Origin: Melghirimyces thermohalophilus
GTDB taxonomy: Bacteria > Bacillota > Bacilli > Thermoactinomycetales > DSM-45169
NCBI RefSeq assembly: GCF_900102685.1
Contig: NZ_FMZA01000015.1
Span: forward strand, 27,813 to 91,812
Length of the DNA stretch: 64,000 nt
Reading direction: 5' to 3'
Part shown: positions 35,851 through 44,843 of the stretch, piece by piece
Position numbering within the stretch: position 1 is the first letter of the stretch
How the letters are laid out: the number at the start of each line of letters is the position of its first letter
Notes under the pieces: model-generated
What the model saw: the letters and a program-made list of their open reading frames with translations, nothing else
Told to the model about the DNA's origin: nothing
Databases searched by the model: none
Translations under genes and position numbers: made by a program

Positions 35851-36570
35851 ATGAAAGTGATGGCTTACAATATCCGACATGGATGGGGCTGTGATGGGCG
35901 GGTCGATCTGGAGCGGATCGCCCAGGTGATTGAACAGGAAAATCCTGATCTGGTGGGGCTGAACGAGGTGGATGTCCACTTTCATCGTCGGAGCGGTTTC
36001 ACGGACCAGCTTTCCCACCTGGCTACCCGACTGGGGATGTCGGCGGTATTCGGCCCGGCCATTACCCGGGGCTCTGAGATATCCAACACCGGTTATGGAA
36101 ATGGTCTTCTCCTGAAAGGGAACGTGCTCCGTTCGGAAAATATCTTGGTGACGAGAATGGGGGAAGAAACGCGGGCCTTATTGGTGGTAGAGTTACAACC
36201 GGAGGGGGTGAAGCACAGGGTGTGCACCATGGTCACCCATATGGGGCTCACTCCCTGGATGCGGAGGAAGCAGACAGATGTGTTGATTAAGCAATTACAG
36301 AAGGTGGCGATGCCGATCGTGGTTACAGGGGATTGGAATGTGATCCCCTGCCGACCGGTGGTTCGCCGGCTAAACCCGTATCTTCGGGATGTGCTGGCCG
36401 AATGGGGAGTCAAAGGGGCCACCTATCCTTGTTCGTCTCCGCGAAAGCGAATCGATTATATATTTTGCTCTTCCCACTTTCAGATCATGGATGCTAAGGT
36501 GGTGGATCACGCCGGTTGTCCATCCGATCATCTCCCGATCACCTGTCGATTGGAACGGATTCCAACCTGA
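35851..36570 (+). CDS. Endonuclease/exonuclease/phosphatase-family protein
   Basis: Metal-dependent phosphoesterase of 239 residues, cytoplasmic, with no signal peptide. Motifs are MKVMAYNIRHGWG, DLVGLNEVDVHF (catalytic Glu), VVTGDWNVIPC (D-x-N) and CPSDHLPITCRL (SDH). The fold covers nucleases, sphingomyelinases and inositol phosphatases; substrate unknown. GGGGGAGGTCCTGTTGT precedes the ATG. trmK follows after 58 bp with its own TATAAT-like box at 36590-36595. Confidence 0.87.
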   Translation: MKVMAYNIRHGWGCDGRVDLERIAQVIEQENPDLVGLNEVDVHFHRRSGFTDQLSHLATRLGMSAVFGPAITRGSEISNTGYGNGLLLKGNVLRSENILVTRMGEETRALLVVELQPEGVKHRVCTMVTHMGLTPWMRRKQTDVLIKQLQKVAMPIVVTGDWNVIPCRPVVRRLNPYLRDVLAEWGVKGATYPCSSPRKRIDYIFCSSHFQIMDAKVVDHAGCPSDHLPITCRLERIPT

Positions 36571-36628
36571 TAAACCGGCAACAATCCGTTATAATGGAAA
36601 GTTGAACGGGATGAAGAGGGGGAGAGAA

Positions 36629-37378
36629 ATGGGCACCGAACGTCAAGGGGCTTCACGGATTTCCGACCGCCTCTCCGCGGTGGCCCGATTGATTCCACCG
36701 GGTCGTATCGTGGCGGATATCGGCTCGGATCATGCCCAACTTTTGGTCCATTTGGCCGAGCATCAGGTATTGGATAGAGGGATCGCCGGAGAGGTGAATC
36801 GCGGACCTTATGAAAATGCCGCCGATCGGGTCCGTGAAAGCGGCTGGTCGGACCGGATCGATGTCCGCCTGGGGGATGGGCTAAAGGTGCTGCGCCCGGG
36901 AGAAGCGGATGTGGTGGTTTTGGCTGGAATGGGAGGCAGCCTGATCGCTTCCATCCTTTCCCGGGGTAAAGAGAAACTGGACGCCACCACCCAACTGGTA
37001 TTGCAACCCAATAACCACGGGGATCAGGTACGCCGCTGGTTATTGGAACAGGGTTGGGAAATCAAGCAGGAGGAGTTAGTCAAAGAAGGCGGTATCCTTT
37101 ACGAGATCGTATCGGCGAGCTCCGGCGCACCAGAGCACCCCTATCAAGGGTTGCCTTTTTCCGGAGATATTCTGAGGAAATTGGGTCCTCTCTTGTGTCG
37201 GGACCGTCATCCCCTGCTCGGTGAACGTGTGGCGGAAGAGGTGGACCGATTGGACCGGGCTTTGGACAGTTTGCGCTCCGCTCGGACCCCAGAGGCGCAG
37301 ATGAGGCAACAACAACTGGCGGCAGACCGGAGAAGATGGGAGGAGGTACAGTCATGGCTGTCACAGGAAAGGATTTGA
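36629..37378 (+). CDS. trmK: tRNA (adenine22-N1)-methyltransferase TrmK
   Basis: SAM-dependent methyltransferase of 249 residues making m1A22 in tRNA. It contains RLIPPGRIVADIGSDHAQLL (motif I), VNRGPYENAADRV, VVLAGMGGSLIASIL and LVLQPNNHGDQVRRWLLEQG, all YqfN/TrmK hallmarks. ATG 36629 follows AGGGGGAGAG and is preferred over ATG 36611. Its 3' end overlaps the Nif3-like gene by 25 bp, as with yqfN-yqfO. Confidence 0.94.
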   Translation: MGTERQGASRISDRLSAVARLIPPGRIVADIGSDHAQLLVHLAEHQVLDRGIAGEVNRGPYENAADRVRESGWSDRIDVRLGDGLKVLRPGEADVVVLAGMGGSLIASILSRGKEKLDATTQLVLQPNNHGDQVRRWLLEQGWEIKQEELVKEGGILYEIVSASSGAPEHPYQGLPFSGDILRKLGPLLCRDRHPLLGERVAEEVDRLDRALDSLRSARTPEAQMRQQQLAADRRRWEEVQSWLSQERI

Positions 37379-38469
37379 TCAAGGTGATGGAAGAGTGGGC
37401 CCCACGATCCCTCGCGGTGGACAAGGACCGGATTGGGTTGCAGGTGGGGGATCCCCAGGCGGAAGTAAAAGGGGTGATGCTGGCCCTGGATGTGACGGAA
37501 GAAGTGGTGGATGAGGCGATTGAAAAAGGAGCCAACTGGATCGTCGCCCATCATGCTGTCATCTTTCGCCCGCTCACCGATTTGCGAACCGATCGGCCTG
37601 CTGGGCGTCTCTACCGCAAAATATTGAAACATGACCTCCAGGTGTACGTCGCTCACACCAACCTGGATGCAGCCCCGGACGGGGTGAACGATGTGCTGTG
37701 CGATCAGTTGGGCCTCAAGGAACGTCAGGTCTTGCTCCCCACTCGCAGCAGCCGGTTACAGAAATTAGTGGTCTTTATTCCTAAGGATCATCATGAGGAG
37801 GTATTGCGTGGGCTGGCCCGGGCGGGTGCCGGTTGGATCGGGAATTACAGCCATTGCACCTTTAACCTGGACGGGACCGGAACCTTTCTCCCAGAGGATG
37901 GAACCCAACCCTATATCGGAAAGCAAGGGGAGCTGGCCCGTGTGGGGGAAGTTCGTCTGGAAACCGTCATCACCGAAGAGATCCGGGAAGATGTATTGGA
38001 GGCGCTGTTCGCGGTCCATCCCTATGAGGAGCCTGCTTACGATCTCTATCCCTTGGACCTTCCGGGGGCGGTGGAAGGGATCGGCCGGATCGGAAAGCTG
38101 CCTCAACCGATGAGCTTGAAGGAATTGGCTCACCAATTGACCAAAGCTTACCGGATCTCTGGATTGCGGATGGTGGGGGATGGGGAAGGATTGGTCTCCA
38201 CTGTGGCCGTACTCGGTGGTTCCGGCGGCCGCTATTATCCAGAGGCGATCAAGGGTGGCGCCGATGTCTATATCACTGGAGACCTGGACCATCACACCGC
38301 CTTGGACGCGGCGGCGGAAGGGTTGTCTCTGTTGGATCCCGGCCATCATGTAGAGCATTTGGTATTGGAAAAAGTGAGAGAAAAGCTAACCAAGTCCACC
38401 TCTCTAACAGGGGTTCCGGTGTTTGTCACTCAGGTGAACACGGATCCCTTCCAATATATTGTTGGATAA
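37354..38469 (+). CDS. Nif3-like dinuclear metal center protein (YqfO)
   Basis: Protein of 371 residues of the NIF3/YqfO family; reported roles include acting with TrmK and possible GTP cyclohydrolase-like activity, not settled. Metal-site motifs are GANWIVAHHAVIF (HH), YVAHTNLDAAPDGVND and the C-terminal LLDPGHHVEHLVLE. The length shows the inserted PII-like domain (about residues 125-230, KLVVFIPKDHHEEVL to VHPYEEPAYDLYPL) typical of the Bacillus form. GGAGGAGGT precedes the ATG. Confidence 0.93.
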   Translation: MAVTGKDLIKVMEEWAPRSLAVDKDRIGLQVGDPQAEVKGVMLALDVTEEVVDEAIEKGANWIVAHHAVIFRPLTDLRTDRPAGRLYRKILKHDLQVYVAHTNLDAAPDGVNDVLCDQLGLKERQVLLPTRSSRLQKLVVFIPKDHHEEVLRGLARAGAGWIGNYSHCTFNLDGTGTFLPEDGTQPYIGKQGELARVGEVRLETVITEEIREDVLEALFAVHPYEEPAYDLYPLDLPGAVEGIGRIGKLPQPMSLKELAHQLTKAYRISGLRMVGDGEGLVSTVAVLGGSGGRYYPEAIKGGADVYITGDLDHHTALDAAAEGLSLLDPGHHVEHLVLEKVREKLTKSTSLTGVPVFVTQVNTDPFQYIVG

Positions 38470-38478
38470 TTTCTCCTA

Positions 38479-38507
38479 TTGTATCGATCCCTTCCCTCTG
38501 TTATAAT
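38479..38507 (+). promoter_or_regulatory. Promoter for RNase P RNA
   Basis: TTGTAT (38479-38484) and TATAAT (38502-38507) are separated by 17 bp. The expected start near 38514 is about 12 nt before the P1 stem of the RNA. Confidence 0.75.
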
Positions 38508-38525
38508 TGAATACGTCGCTTGTTT

Positions 38526-38947
38526 AGGAAAGTAAACGAGGCAATCGCCGGTGGTGTACCGTAAGGTCCCACGGGAGGAAAGTCCGAGCTCCACAGGGCA
38601 GGGTGCCGGCTAACAGCCGGTGGGGGCGACCCTAAGGATAGTGCCACAGAAATGGAGACCGCCGATGGGAACAGATCGTTCCACAGGCAAGGATGCAACG
38701 GTGCGGTAAGAGCGCACCAGCAGCATGGAGACATGCTGGCTAGGTAAACCCCACCCGGAGCAAGACCATAAATGGGATCCGCGCCTAGAGCGCGAGCTGT
38801 GGCCCGCAGTGATCCCGGGTTGGTCGCTTGAGCGATGCAGCAATGCATCGCCTAGACAGATGATTGCCACTCCAAGGGTGGGAGGCGTCACGACAAACGC
38901 CGTCCAACCACCAGGAGGACAGAACTCGGCTTACAGTTTGCTTTCCT
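38526..38947 (+). ncRNA. rnpB: RNase P RNA, class A architecture
   Basis: Catalytic RNA that cleaves 5' leaders from pre-tRNA. P1 is formed by AGGAAAGTAAAC (38526) and GTTTGCTTTCCT (38936-38947). The conserved GAGGAAAGTCCGAGCTCCAC and AGGGCAGGGTGCCGG occur near the 5' side. GGTGCGGTAAGAGCGCACC and CCCACCCGGAGCAAG match the ancestral class A core. A stem CAGCATGGAGACATGCTG corresponds to P14, and GGGATC...GATCCC to P16; these are absent from class B. ACAGAACTCGGCTTACAG is the 3' conserved element. Confidence 0.95.
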
Positions 38948-38964
38948 GTACCCCTACATCAGAC

Positions 38965-38996
38965 AAAAAAACAGTGCCAACAGGCACTGTTTTTTT
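38965..38996 (+). terminator. Terminator after rnpB
   Basis: AAAAAAACAGTGCC pairs with GGCACTGTTTTTTT around loop AACA, giving an intrinsic terminator with a long T run. Confidence 0.93.
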
Positions 38997-39130
38997 GTCT
39001 TTTTTTGTAACAAAAAGGTGATCTGTCTGTTATTTGCATGATAACTCTCGGTAATGATGGGTTGGTATGCTAAGAATGAATAAAAAAAAGAAAACTTTGC
39101 CTTAATATATTTACTGAAGGAGGGGTTGAC

Positions 39131-39943
39131 TTGAAAAAATGGATTTTGCTTGTGATCAGCCTCTCCCTGTTATGGATGGGAGCGCAGTTGTATCCTGTGA
39201 TTCCGCTTCAGGACAAACCTCCGGAAGCGATCATGGTTTCCAAAGAGAATATTTTTGCCAAGCTGAAGCAGGCATCACAAGAACAACCACATCTAAACTA
39301 TTTGGTGCTGGGTGACTCCGTCGCTCAAGGTTTCGGATCGGAAAAAACGGGACCCCACGGTTACAGTTCTTTGGTCGTCAAAGGGCTGGGGAAAGAAGAA
39401 ATCCCCTTGGATTTGATAAATAGAGGCGTGGTGGGCCAAACATCGGGCAAACTGCGCCATTATATTCAAAAGGAGAAGGTGCAGCAGGATATTGAAAAGG
39501 CGGATCTGATCTCCTTGACGATCGGCGGCAACGATCTCTTAAAGGAGGTATTGCGGGATGGCAATCCTCTGCAATTGCTGTCGGAGTTTGATCGGGTTCA
39601 TGAAACCTACCGACAAAATTTGTCCAGCATATTATCCCACATCCGATCCGTAAACAAAGATGCACCGATTCTGATCACTTCCCTGTATAATCCAATTTCT
39701 CCCGAAGAGGTTTATTACCGGATTTCCAATCAGCTGCTCCTTCGTTGGAATATCGGCTTAAAAAAGGTGGCTTATCAATATCCCTCCACTTATGTAGTAG
39801 ATGTGGACAACCGACTTCGTGCCAGTAAGGGCGATTGGTTGTCCGATCAGATTCATCCCAATGACCGGGGCTACCGGTTGATCGCGGAAGGGATTCTGGA
39901 TGAAATACGAACCAACCGGGCCGCATCAGCTAGCGCCCGCTGA
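39131..39943 (+). CDS. Secreted SGNH/GDSL hydrolase
   Basis: Esterase/lipase-type hydrolase of 270 residues. An N-terminal hydrophobic segment (MKKWILLVISLSLLWMGAQL) is a signal peptide or anchor. Block I is NYLVLGDSVAQGFGSEKTG (nucleophile Ser in GDS), block III is ISLTIGGNDLLKEVL, and block V is SDQIHPNDRGYRLIAEGI (D-x-x-H). The TTG start follows GAAGGAGGGGTTGAC. It resembles the YpmR-like lipases of Bacillus; substrate unknown. Confidence 0.9.
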   Translation: MKKWILLVISLSLLWMGAQLYPVIPLQDKPPEAIMVSKENIFAKLKQASQEQPHLNYLVLGDSVAQGFGSEKTGPHGYSSLVVKGLGKEEIPLDLINRGVVGQTSGKLRHYIQKEKVQQDIEKADLISLTIGGNDLLKEVLRDGNPLQLLSEFDRVHETYRQNLSSILSHIRSVNKDAPILITSLYNPISPEEVYYRISNQLLLRWNIGLKKVAYQYPSTYVVDVDNRLRASKGDWLSDQIHPNDRGYRLIAEGILDEIRTNRAASASAR

Positions 39944-40004
39944 TCACAGTAAAGGCGGCTTTCGCATAAATTGAAACAGAAAACGAAACAGGGAGAGTCG
40001 TCAA

Positions 40005-40517
40005 ATGGGCGGAGAATGGTGGGCCATTCTGGTCACAGCATGGGTTGGCGGGGTGACCGGGGTTTTTCTCAACCTGGTGAAAGAAGCGATTCAGCGACGG
40101 GAACGGATCCGAATGGATCTGATTTCCCGGCAGATACGACACTATGCATGGGCCGATGAGGGTAAGGGAAGGTTGACGACGGTCCCTTTCCGTTCGTCGG
40201 CCCATGTACTTCATATGGAACTGGACCTTCGCTGGATCAATTCTTCCAGGACTGCGATCCACTTGGAGGAAGTATCACTGCTACTCTTTCCAGGCAGGCT
40301 TCAACTAAAGATTCCCTGTCACGATCGAAAGCTGGGTCAGCCTGTCTCGGACCTTCGCATCCCGGCGGGGGAGGCGGTCAACTCCCGCTTGTCCGTAGCC
40401 GTGACCCGGTGGGAGGAGGGAGCCGTTTTTTTAAAACCGGATCCTGTTTCCATGCGGTTAACGGTAACAACCAGCCGAGGTCATCATTGGAGCTTCCGAT
40501 TGGCCCCTCTTGCATAA
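40005..40517 (+). CDS. Hypothetical protein, N-terminally anchored
   Basis: Unrecognised 170-residue protein. One hydrophobic N-terminal helix (WWAILVTAWVGGVTGVFLNL) is followed by a beta-rich region with HMELDLRWINSSRTAIHLEE and SRLSVAVTRWEEGAVFL. GGGAGAG lies upstream of the ATG. Codon pattern and ribosome site support expression. It stands 61 bp after the SGNH hydrolase gene. Confidence 0.6.
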   Translation: MGGEWWAILVTAWVGGVTGVFLNLVKEAIQRRERIRMDLISRQIRHYAWADEGKGRLTTVPFRSSAHVLHMELDLRWINSSRTAIHLEEVSLLLFPGRLQLKIPCHDRKLGQPVSDLRIPAGEAVNSRLSVAVTRWEEGAVFLKPDPVSMRLTVTTSRGHHWSFRLAPLA

Positions 40518-40570
40518 ACCGTCACTCCACTTGTCAAACTATAACCAACTCTAATCAAAGGATGACTGGG

Positions 40571-40864
40571 ATGCCACCTGATTTTTCCACATACGAAGCA
40601 TATCTTGATCGATATCGCACCTTTTGGTCCGATGCGGAGGACCAGCGACTCCCGCTTCTGTCGGAAGAGGATTTCAATCAAAATTTTCGACTGCTTGGGG
40701 ATAGCTACCGCACGTACCGGGAGATGGTTCATCAAGGGATGGAAGAGGAAGCCGCCCACTATTACACCCGTGTGATCAATCCCCTGGAAAACGAGTTGGC
40801 CATCGCCGATGGTTTCAACAATTTTCTCGGAATCGAGGATCTCAATCAGTTTTATCGCATGTGA
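40571..40864 (+). CDS. Small hypothetical protein
   Basis: Unrecognised acidic 97-residue cytoplasmic protein rich in Tyr and Phe (PDFSTYEAYLDRYRTFWSDA; GDSYRTYREMVHQGMEEEAA). ATG 40571 is chosen over ATG 40562 because AAAGGA then lies eight bases upstream. No known domain or membrane segment is seen. Confidence 0.6.
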   Translation: MPPDFSTYEAYLDRYRTFWSDAEDQRLPLLSEEDFNQNFRLLGDSYRTYREMVHQGMEEEAAHYYTRVINPLENELAIADGFNNFLGIEDLNQFYRM

Positions 40865-40939
40865 GGGTGATCCAGCTGTATAATCTCGGTCAGCCAGGAA
40901 ACACTGAAAAAAAGTGCTTCAAACTGGAGTGATCGATGG

Positions 40940-41005
40940 ATGTGGTGGATCCTCGCTTATCTTTCCGGAGTCGTTTTGGGAGCCCTGGCTGATGCTCTCT
41001 CATAA
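40940..41005 (+). CDS. Possible 21-residue membrane miniprotein
   Basis: MWWILAYLSGVVLGALADAL plus a final Ser is almost entirely hydrophobic and would span the membrane once. GGAG lies 11 bases upstream, a weak ribosome site. It loosely resembles CydX/YbgT-type miniproteins, but no cyd genes are nearby. It is followed directly by a hairpin. Too short to be sure. Confidence 0.3.
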   Translation: MWWILAYLSGVVLGALADALS

Positions 41006-41016
41006 AACGGAACGAA

Positions 41017-41040
41017 AAACCCCGGTGAAAACCGGGGTTT
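41017..41040. terminator. Bidirectional terminator
   Basis: AAACCCCGG pairs with CCGGGGTTT around loop TGAAAA. On the minus strand it is followed by TTTTTCGTT, so it best serves the heparinase-like gene, and less clearly the plus-strand genes. Confidence 0.8.
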
Positions 41041-41046
41041 CTCATT

Positions 41047-44000
41047 TCAACGGGCCCACCATTCCGCTGACAGGGGAATTTTCCACCTCTGATTTTTGGC
41101 AATGTTGTAAATAAACCCTTTCTTCGGGTTATGGGGGTCTTTGTACTTTCGGATGAGCGTGGCTTCTCCGATTTCCAGGCGGTACTGGTTGCCCCGCAAG
41201 TGCTTCACCCCTTTGATCGGGTAGGCGCCGTTTTGCTGATCATCGTTTTGCACAAACAGCGTCCGCCCGATCAACGACTCTGCCTTCTTTAAGTTTCCTT
41301 CCATCTGGACGGTGACTTCGTTGTCCAGCTGCAACCCCTTGGTGAAGTCCACAATTTTTCCGCTCAGATGGCCTTGGGGATGTTTTAGCAAAGGTTTTCC
41401 CGGCGGCGCCAATTGCTTCCCGTCGTTTAGATAGGCGTATACAGGACGGCCATCTTTCTCGGAGTAAACCCCGAAAAAGCCTTGAAAACGGAGTCTTCCG
41501 TCGACTGTGTATACTGTGTCGGGGTCCAGTGAGTTGACGATGATGTCGATCCGACCGTTTTTTAATGTTACTTTCAGGGCGTAAGCGCGATGGTGGTTCA
41601 CCTTTTTCCCGTCTGCGGTTAAATGGATTGGCGTAATCGATCGGATCATCCGTTGCTCCCGGTAGGGTTCGATGACGGAGACGAATTGGCTCTCCAGATC
41701 GTTCCCTTTTCGGTGAGCGATTAGATAGCGGAGCCGTTCCGGGTTGCCTGGGAGGCGGGGCGGGATACCGTCAGCCAAGGCCACATCGTCGACCTCGTTC
41801 AGCATGGTAAGGCGCAGATGGGTGTTTTGTTTTTCAGGTAGAACCGACCAGGTATCCCGGACTTTCCAATCGATACTGAAGGGTTTGTCGGGCCGTCGGT
41901 CCCGTTCCACATTGGCCAGATAATGAAAGCCGCTTCCTGCGTACTCCCAACCCTCGGGTTGCTCCGGTTCTCTTTCACCGTAGTCCACATCTTCTCCAGC
42001 ATAGGTCCCCTTCGGTTGTTTCACCAGCTGTAACCCTTCTGTAGCGACTGTCCCCTCCCCTGCGTGGAAGCTGAAGTGGTGGTCCTCTCCCCCTTTGATC
42101 CGAAAAAAGTCTACCGCGTAAGAGCGGTCCTCATCGATCTGAATCATGGCCGTGGTGCGCCGATACTCTTCGGTTTGGGGATAGACGAAAGGTGCTTCTA
42201 CATCGATCAGCTGCACCCGGGAGGCCTGGTCAAAATGGTGGGGAATGCCGGTAAGTGAATCCTGCTGTTTTTCTTTATCGACAACTACGGTGTTGTGACT
42301 GACCGTATTGCTGACCCATTCCATCCGGTTTTTGAAGTTGTCCGGGTAGCCCAAGTCCGGGCTTAGGTTGAGACCGTAGGCATGAAAGCCGATATTGAGC
42401 GTATCTTTATGACCGTGACGGTCTACTAGGTTGCGGCCGTAATACATCCATAGTCCCCGGTGGGAGGATGCTGGGGAGACGTCCGCTGTCGGGGCCGGTT
42501 GCAGGCGGAGAGCCCGCAGCCCCAGTTTATATCCGGTGGCCTTGGGATTCTTTCCCCGGTTGATTAGGGTGAGACGGTGTTTTCCCGCTTCTAGCCGTTT
42601 CTGCGTCAGCTTTTTATAGCCAGATGGGTCCATCCCGTAAAAGTCGTACAGACCGACTTTTTCTCCGTCGATCTGCACTTCATACCGGCCGTAGGCGCTG
42701 GATAACAGGGGCAAGAGCTCAACTCGGTAGCGGTCGGTTCGGGGCACCTGAAATCGGAAAGAGACTCGATTCCCTTCCTCGGTGGCTTCCAGTTGAATCG
42801 CACCAGTCACGCCATAATAGTCGTCAGGGATATCAAAGGCTTCGGGGATGCGCTTAGCCGATTCGTCGGTCTCCAGATGGATCGGCCCCCGATGTTGGGT
42901 GATTTCGGCGGTGGCTTCCCTCTGTTGCAACGAAGAAAAGGGATAGACTGTCGCTCGCCCCTTCGCTGGATTTCCGCTGTCACGGAGGGCGGCAAATCCG
43001 AAGCCGGCAAGGTGGGTCGCCCTCAGATTTAAAGGGCCCTTCTCTTCGATCACCTGGCGGATGTCGTCTGCAACTTGCTGTGAATTTTCCTCGAAAATAT
43101 CGCCGTGTAGACCGGCGGTCGTATTGCCGTTGAGGAGATAGGCCATCTGAGCGTGGACCGGTTGTCCGTACCGTTGAAAGGCTGCCACATGTTCCTCGAC
43201 AGTTCCGGTGATGCCAGGGTCTCCGGTGAGGTAGGAATCGCCGATCCGGGGAGTGTAGCGATTGCCCATCACCAAGGGGTATCGGGTGTCAAACATTTTC
43301 CGGAACTTGACGTTGCGGTACAGATCCGCTGCGGGATACTGGTCATACCCTTCTAGGATGTCGGCGACGCCCTGAATTTGCGTCAGCCAGTAACTGTTGT
43401 ATTGGGTGGAGGGCTCATCTCCAAAGCCGTCCCGGTCCACTTGATTGACCAGTGTGGCCATCACATCGCCGCCGGTCAGATGCCAATCGGGGTGGTCGCG
43501 AAGTTCACCGGGTTGAAAAATCCAGTCGATCCATTTCTGCGATGTGCGCGGTTCGTCCAACACCACCGCAGCCATGGCCAAGGTTTGCTGGTGCATACCG
43601 AAGTTACCGCGGATCTGTGCTTTTTTGACTGCGGGGAAAATCTGGCGGAGAAGACCGTCCTCTATATTTTTCCGGATAGCGGAAACACTGTTCTTCGGAT
43701 TGTCCATCTGATATTGCTGCGACTTTTCCCTGAGGAAGGGGACGATATCCGCCTTTTCCATTGCCGGAAAAAAGGCGTCATAAGCGGACAGATAGTGGAT
43801 AGACGCAGTCGCTTCCCAGATGCTTCCGCGAATTTTTCCCTTGCCGGTGCCCCCGTGAGAGTTGAGGAAGCCATCTTGTTCTTGGTATGGCTCCAGATTC
43901 ATTTCCGGATAGACATCAGCGATCCGGTCCAACAGGATCGTGCCGGCGCGGGCATACTTCAGCTCTCCCGTGTACAGGTATGCGTCGCGAAAAGCGCGAA

Positions 44001-44640
44001 CCGCTCCATCCACCACGCCCCCGTGCCAGACGTGCCAGTGGTTGTAATAGGCTACAAAGGTCCAGCGGTTCCCCTTTTCGTCCACCCATCCCCTTCCGTC
44101 GTCCACTCCCCAATATTTTCCCTTTTCCGGATACAGCTCATTGACCAGATATTTTTTGTCTGCCTTCTCAGGATCGAAGATGCCGTGTTCATTTAAGCCG
44201 CTTTTGTAATAGGAGGCAAAATCGTTGGTGGGAAATTTGTAGCCGCTGCTGGGATCGGTCAGTTTCCAGGGATCCTTGAGAGGGTCTGCTTTCCAACCGC
44301 GGTATCCGTACTTTTCGTTAAATTCTTTGCCCGTAATCGGCGACCCTAACTCCAGATTGACGGCGAAACTGCGGGGAAGGCTTTGTGGAGTCACCATGCT
44401 CCACAGGCGACCGACCCCATATTGGAGATAATGTTCCGCGTCCTGGACGGCGCTATCCCGCATCTCTTTGGCCCAATCGTATCTGTCCACATTTTGGCGA
44501 GCGTTGGCCACCTTTTCCGGTGTGTAGAAGGTGCCGCGGGTCTTTTTGTGTTCCCCATCGGGATCTGCTCGGGCCGGCAGAACCGTCGTCAGTGCGACGC
44601 TGACCGCAACCAGCATAAACAAGAGGAGAGCGCTTTTCAT
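41047..44640 (-). CDS. Large secreted heparinase II/III-family protein
   Basis: Exported 1197-residue protein, probably a polysaccharide lyase acting on uronic-acid glycans. The signal peptide is MKSALLLFMLVAVSVALTTV with cleavage near ARA-DP. An N-terminal alpha/alpha-toroid region includes VAYYNHWHVWHGGVVDGAVR and the repeat-rich helices to about residue 580. A carbohydrate-binding-like insert at about 640-720 (YRVELLPLLSSAYGRYEVQI) precedes the heparinase II/III beta-sandwich (WVSNTVSHNTVVVDKEKQQ, about residue 800). The C-terminal 200 residues are unassigned. AAAGGAGTGACTGG precedes the ATG. Start of the glycan-use locus. Confidence 0.85.
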   Translation of the reverse strand: MKSALLLFMLVAVSVALTTVLPARADPDGEHKKTRGTFYTPEKVANARQNVDRYDWAKEMRDSAVQDAEHYLQYGVGRLWSMVTPQSLPRSFAVNLELGSPITGKEFNEKYGYRGWKADPLKDPWKLTDPSSGYKFPTNDFASYYKSGLNEHGIFDPEKADKKYLVNELYPEKGKYWGVDDGRGWVDEKGNRWTFVAYYNHWHVWHGGVVDGAVRAFRDAYLYTGELKYARAGTILLDRIADVYPEMNLEPYQEQDGFLNSHGGTGKGKIRGSIWEATASIHYLSAYDAFFPAMEKADIVPFLREKSQQYQMDNPKNSVSAIRKNIEDGLLRQIFPAVKKAQIRGNFGMHQQTLAMAAVVLDEPRTSQKWIDWIFQPGELRDHPDWHLTGGDVMATLVNQVDRDGFGDEPSTQYNSYWLTQIQGVADILEGYDQYPAADLYRNVKFRKMFDTRYPLVMGNRYTPRIGDSYLTGDPGITGTVEEHVAAFQRYGQPVHAQMAYLLNGNTTAGLHGDIFEENSQQVADDIRQVIEEKGPLNLRATHLAGFGFAALRDSGNPAKGRATVYPFSSLQQREATAEITQHRGPIHLETDESAKRIPEAFDIPDDYYGVTGAIQLEATEEGNRVSFRFQVPRTDRYRVELLPLLSSAYGRYEVQIDGEKVGLYDFYGMDPSGYKKLTQKRLEAGKHRLTLINRGKNPKATGYKLGLRALRLQPAPTADVSPASSHRGLWMYYGRNLVDRHGHKDTLNIGFHAYGLNLSPDLGYPDNFKNRMEWVSNTVSHNTVVVDKEKQQDSLTGIPHHFDQASRVQLIDVEAPFVYPQTEEYRRTTAMIQIDEDRSYAVDFFRIKGGEDHHFSFHAGEGTVATEGLQLVKQPKGTYAGEDVDYGEREPEQPEGWEYAGSGFHYLANVERDRRPDKPFSIDWKVRDTWSVLPEKQNTHLRLTMLNEVDDVALADGIPPRLPGNPERLRYLIAHRKGNDLESQFVSVIEPYREQRMIRSITPIHLTADGKKVNHHRAYALKVTLKNGRIDIIVNSLDPDTVYTVDGRLRFQGFFGVYSEKDGRPVYAYLNDGKQLAPPGKPLLKHPQGHLSGKIVDFTKGLQLDNEVTVQMEGNLKKAESLIGRTLFVQNDDQQNGAYPIKGVKHLRGNQYRLEIGEATLIRKYKDPHNPKKGFIYNIAKNQRWKIPLSAEWWAR

Positions 44641-44778
44641 CCAGTCACTCCTTTAACTAAATTCTGACTATTTTGATTAAAGGGTAACGATTCTTCCATG
44701 GGTAGACAAGCCTTTTACCAGTCTTTTAATAGTCGGGAAATGCTGGGAACCTAAAGCTTCACGTTAAATCTCCTTTTT

Positions 44779-44802
44779 GAGACGCCGTCTCCCCCTTACA
44801 AT
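44779..44802 (+). promoter_or_regulatory. GAGAC-GCC-GTCTC inverted repeat upstream of the epimerase
   Basis: A perfect 5-bp inverted repeat with a 3-bp spacer (44779-44791) sits just before a TACAAT -10-like box (44797-44802). A similar AGAC-TT-GTCT lies upstream of the oxidoreductase operon. It may be an operator for the regulator encoded between them. Confidence 0.4.
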
Positions 44803-44843
44803 GGGACTGGAGATATATCCGGTAAAAGAAAAGGGGTGTTTCT

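Noticed and set aside
43378..44196. 272-codon plus-strand frame inside the heparinase-like gene
   Set aside because: Antisense shadow. The minus-strand frame has a signal peptide, domain motifs and a ribosome site.
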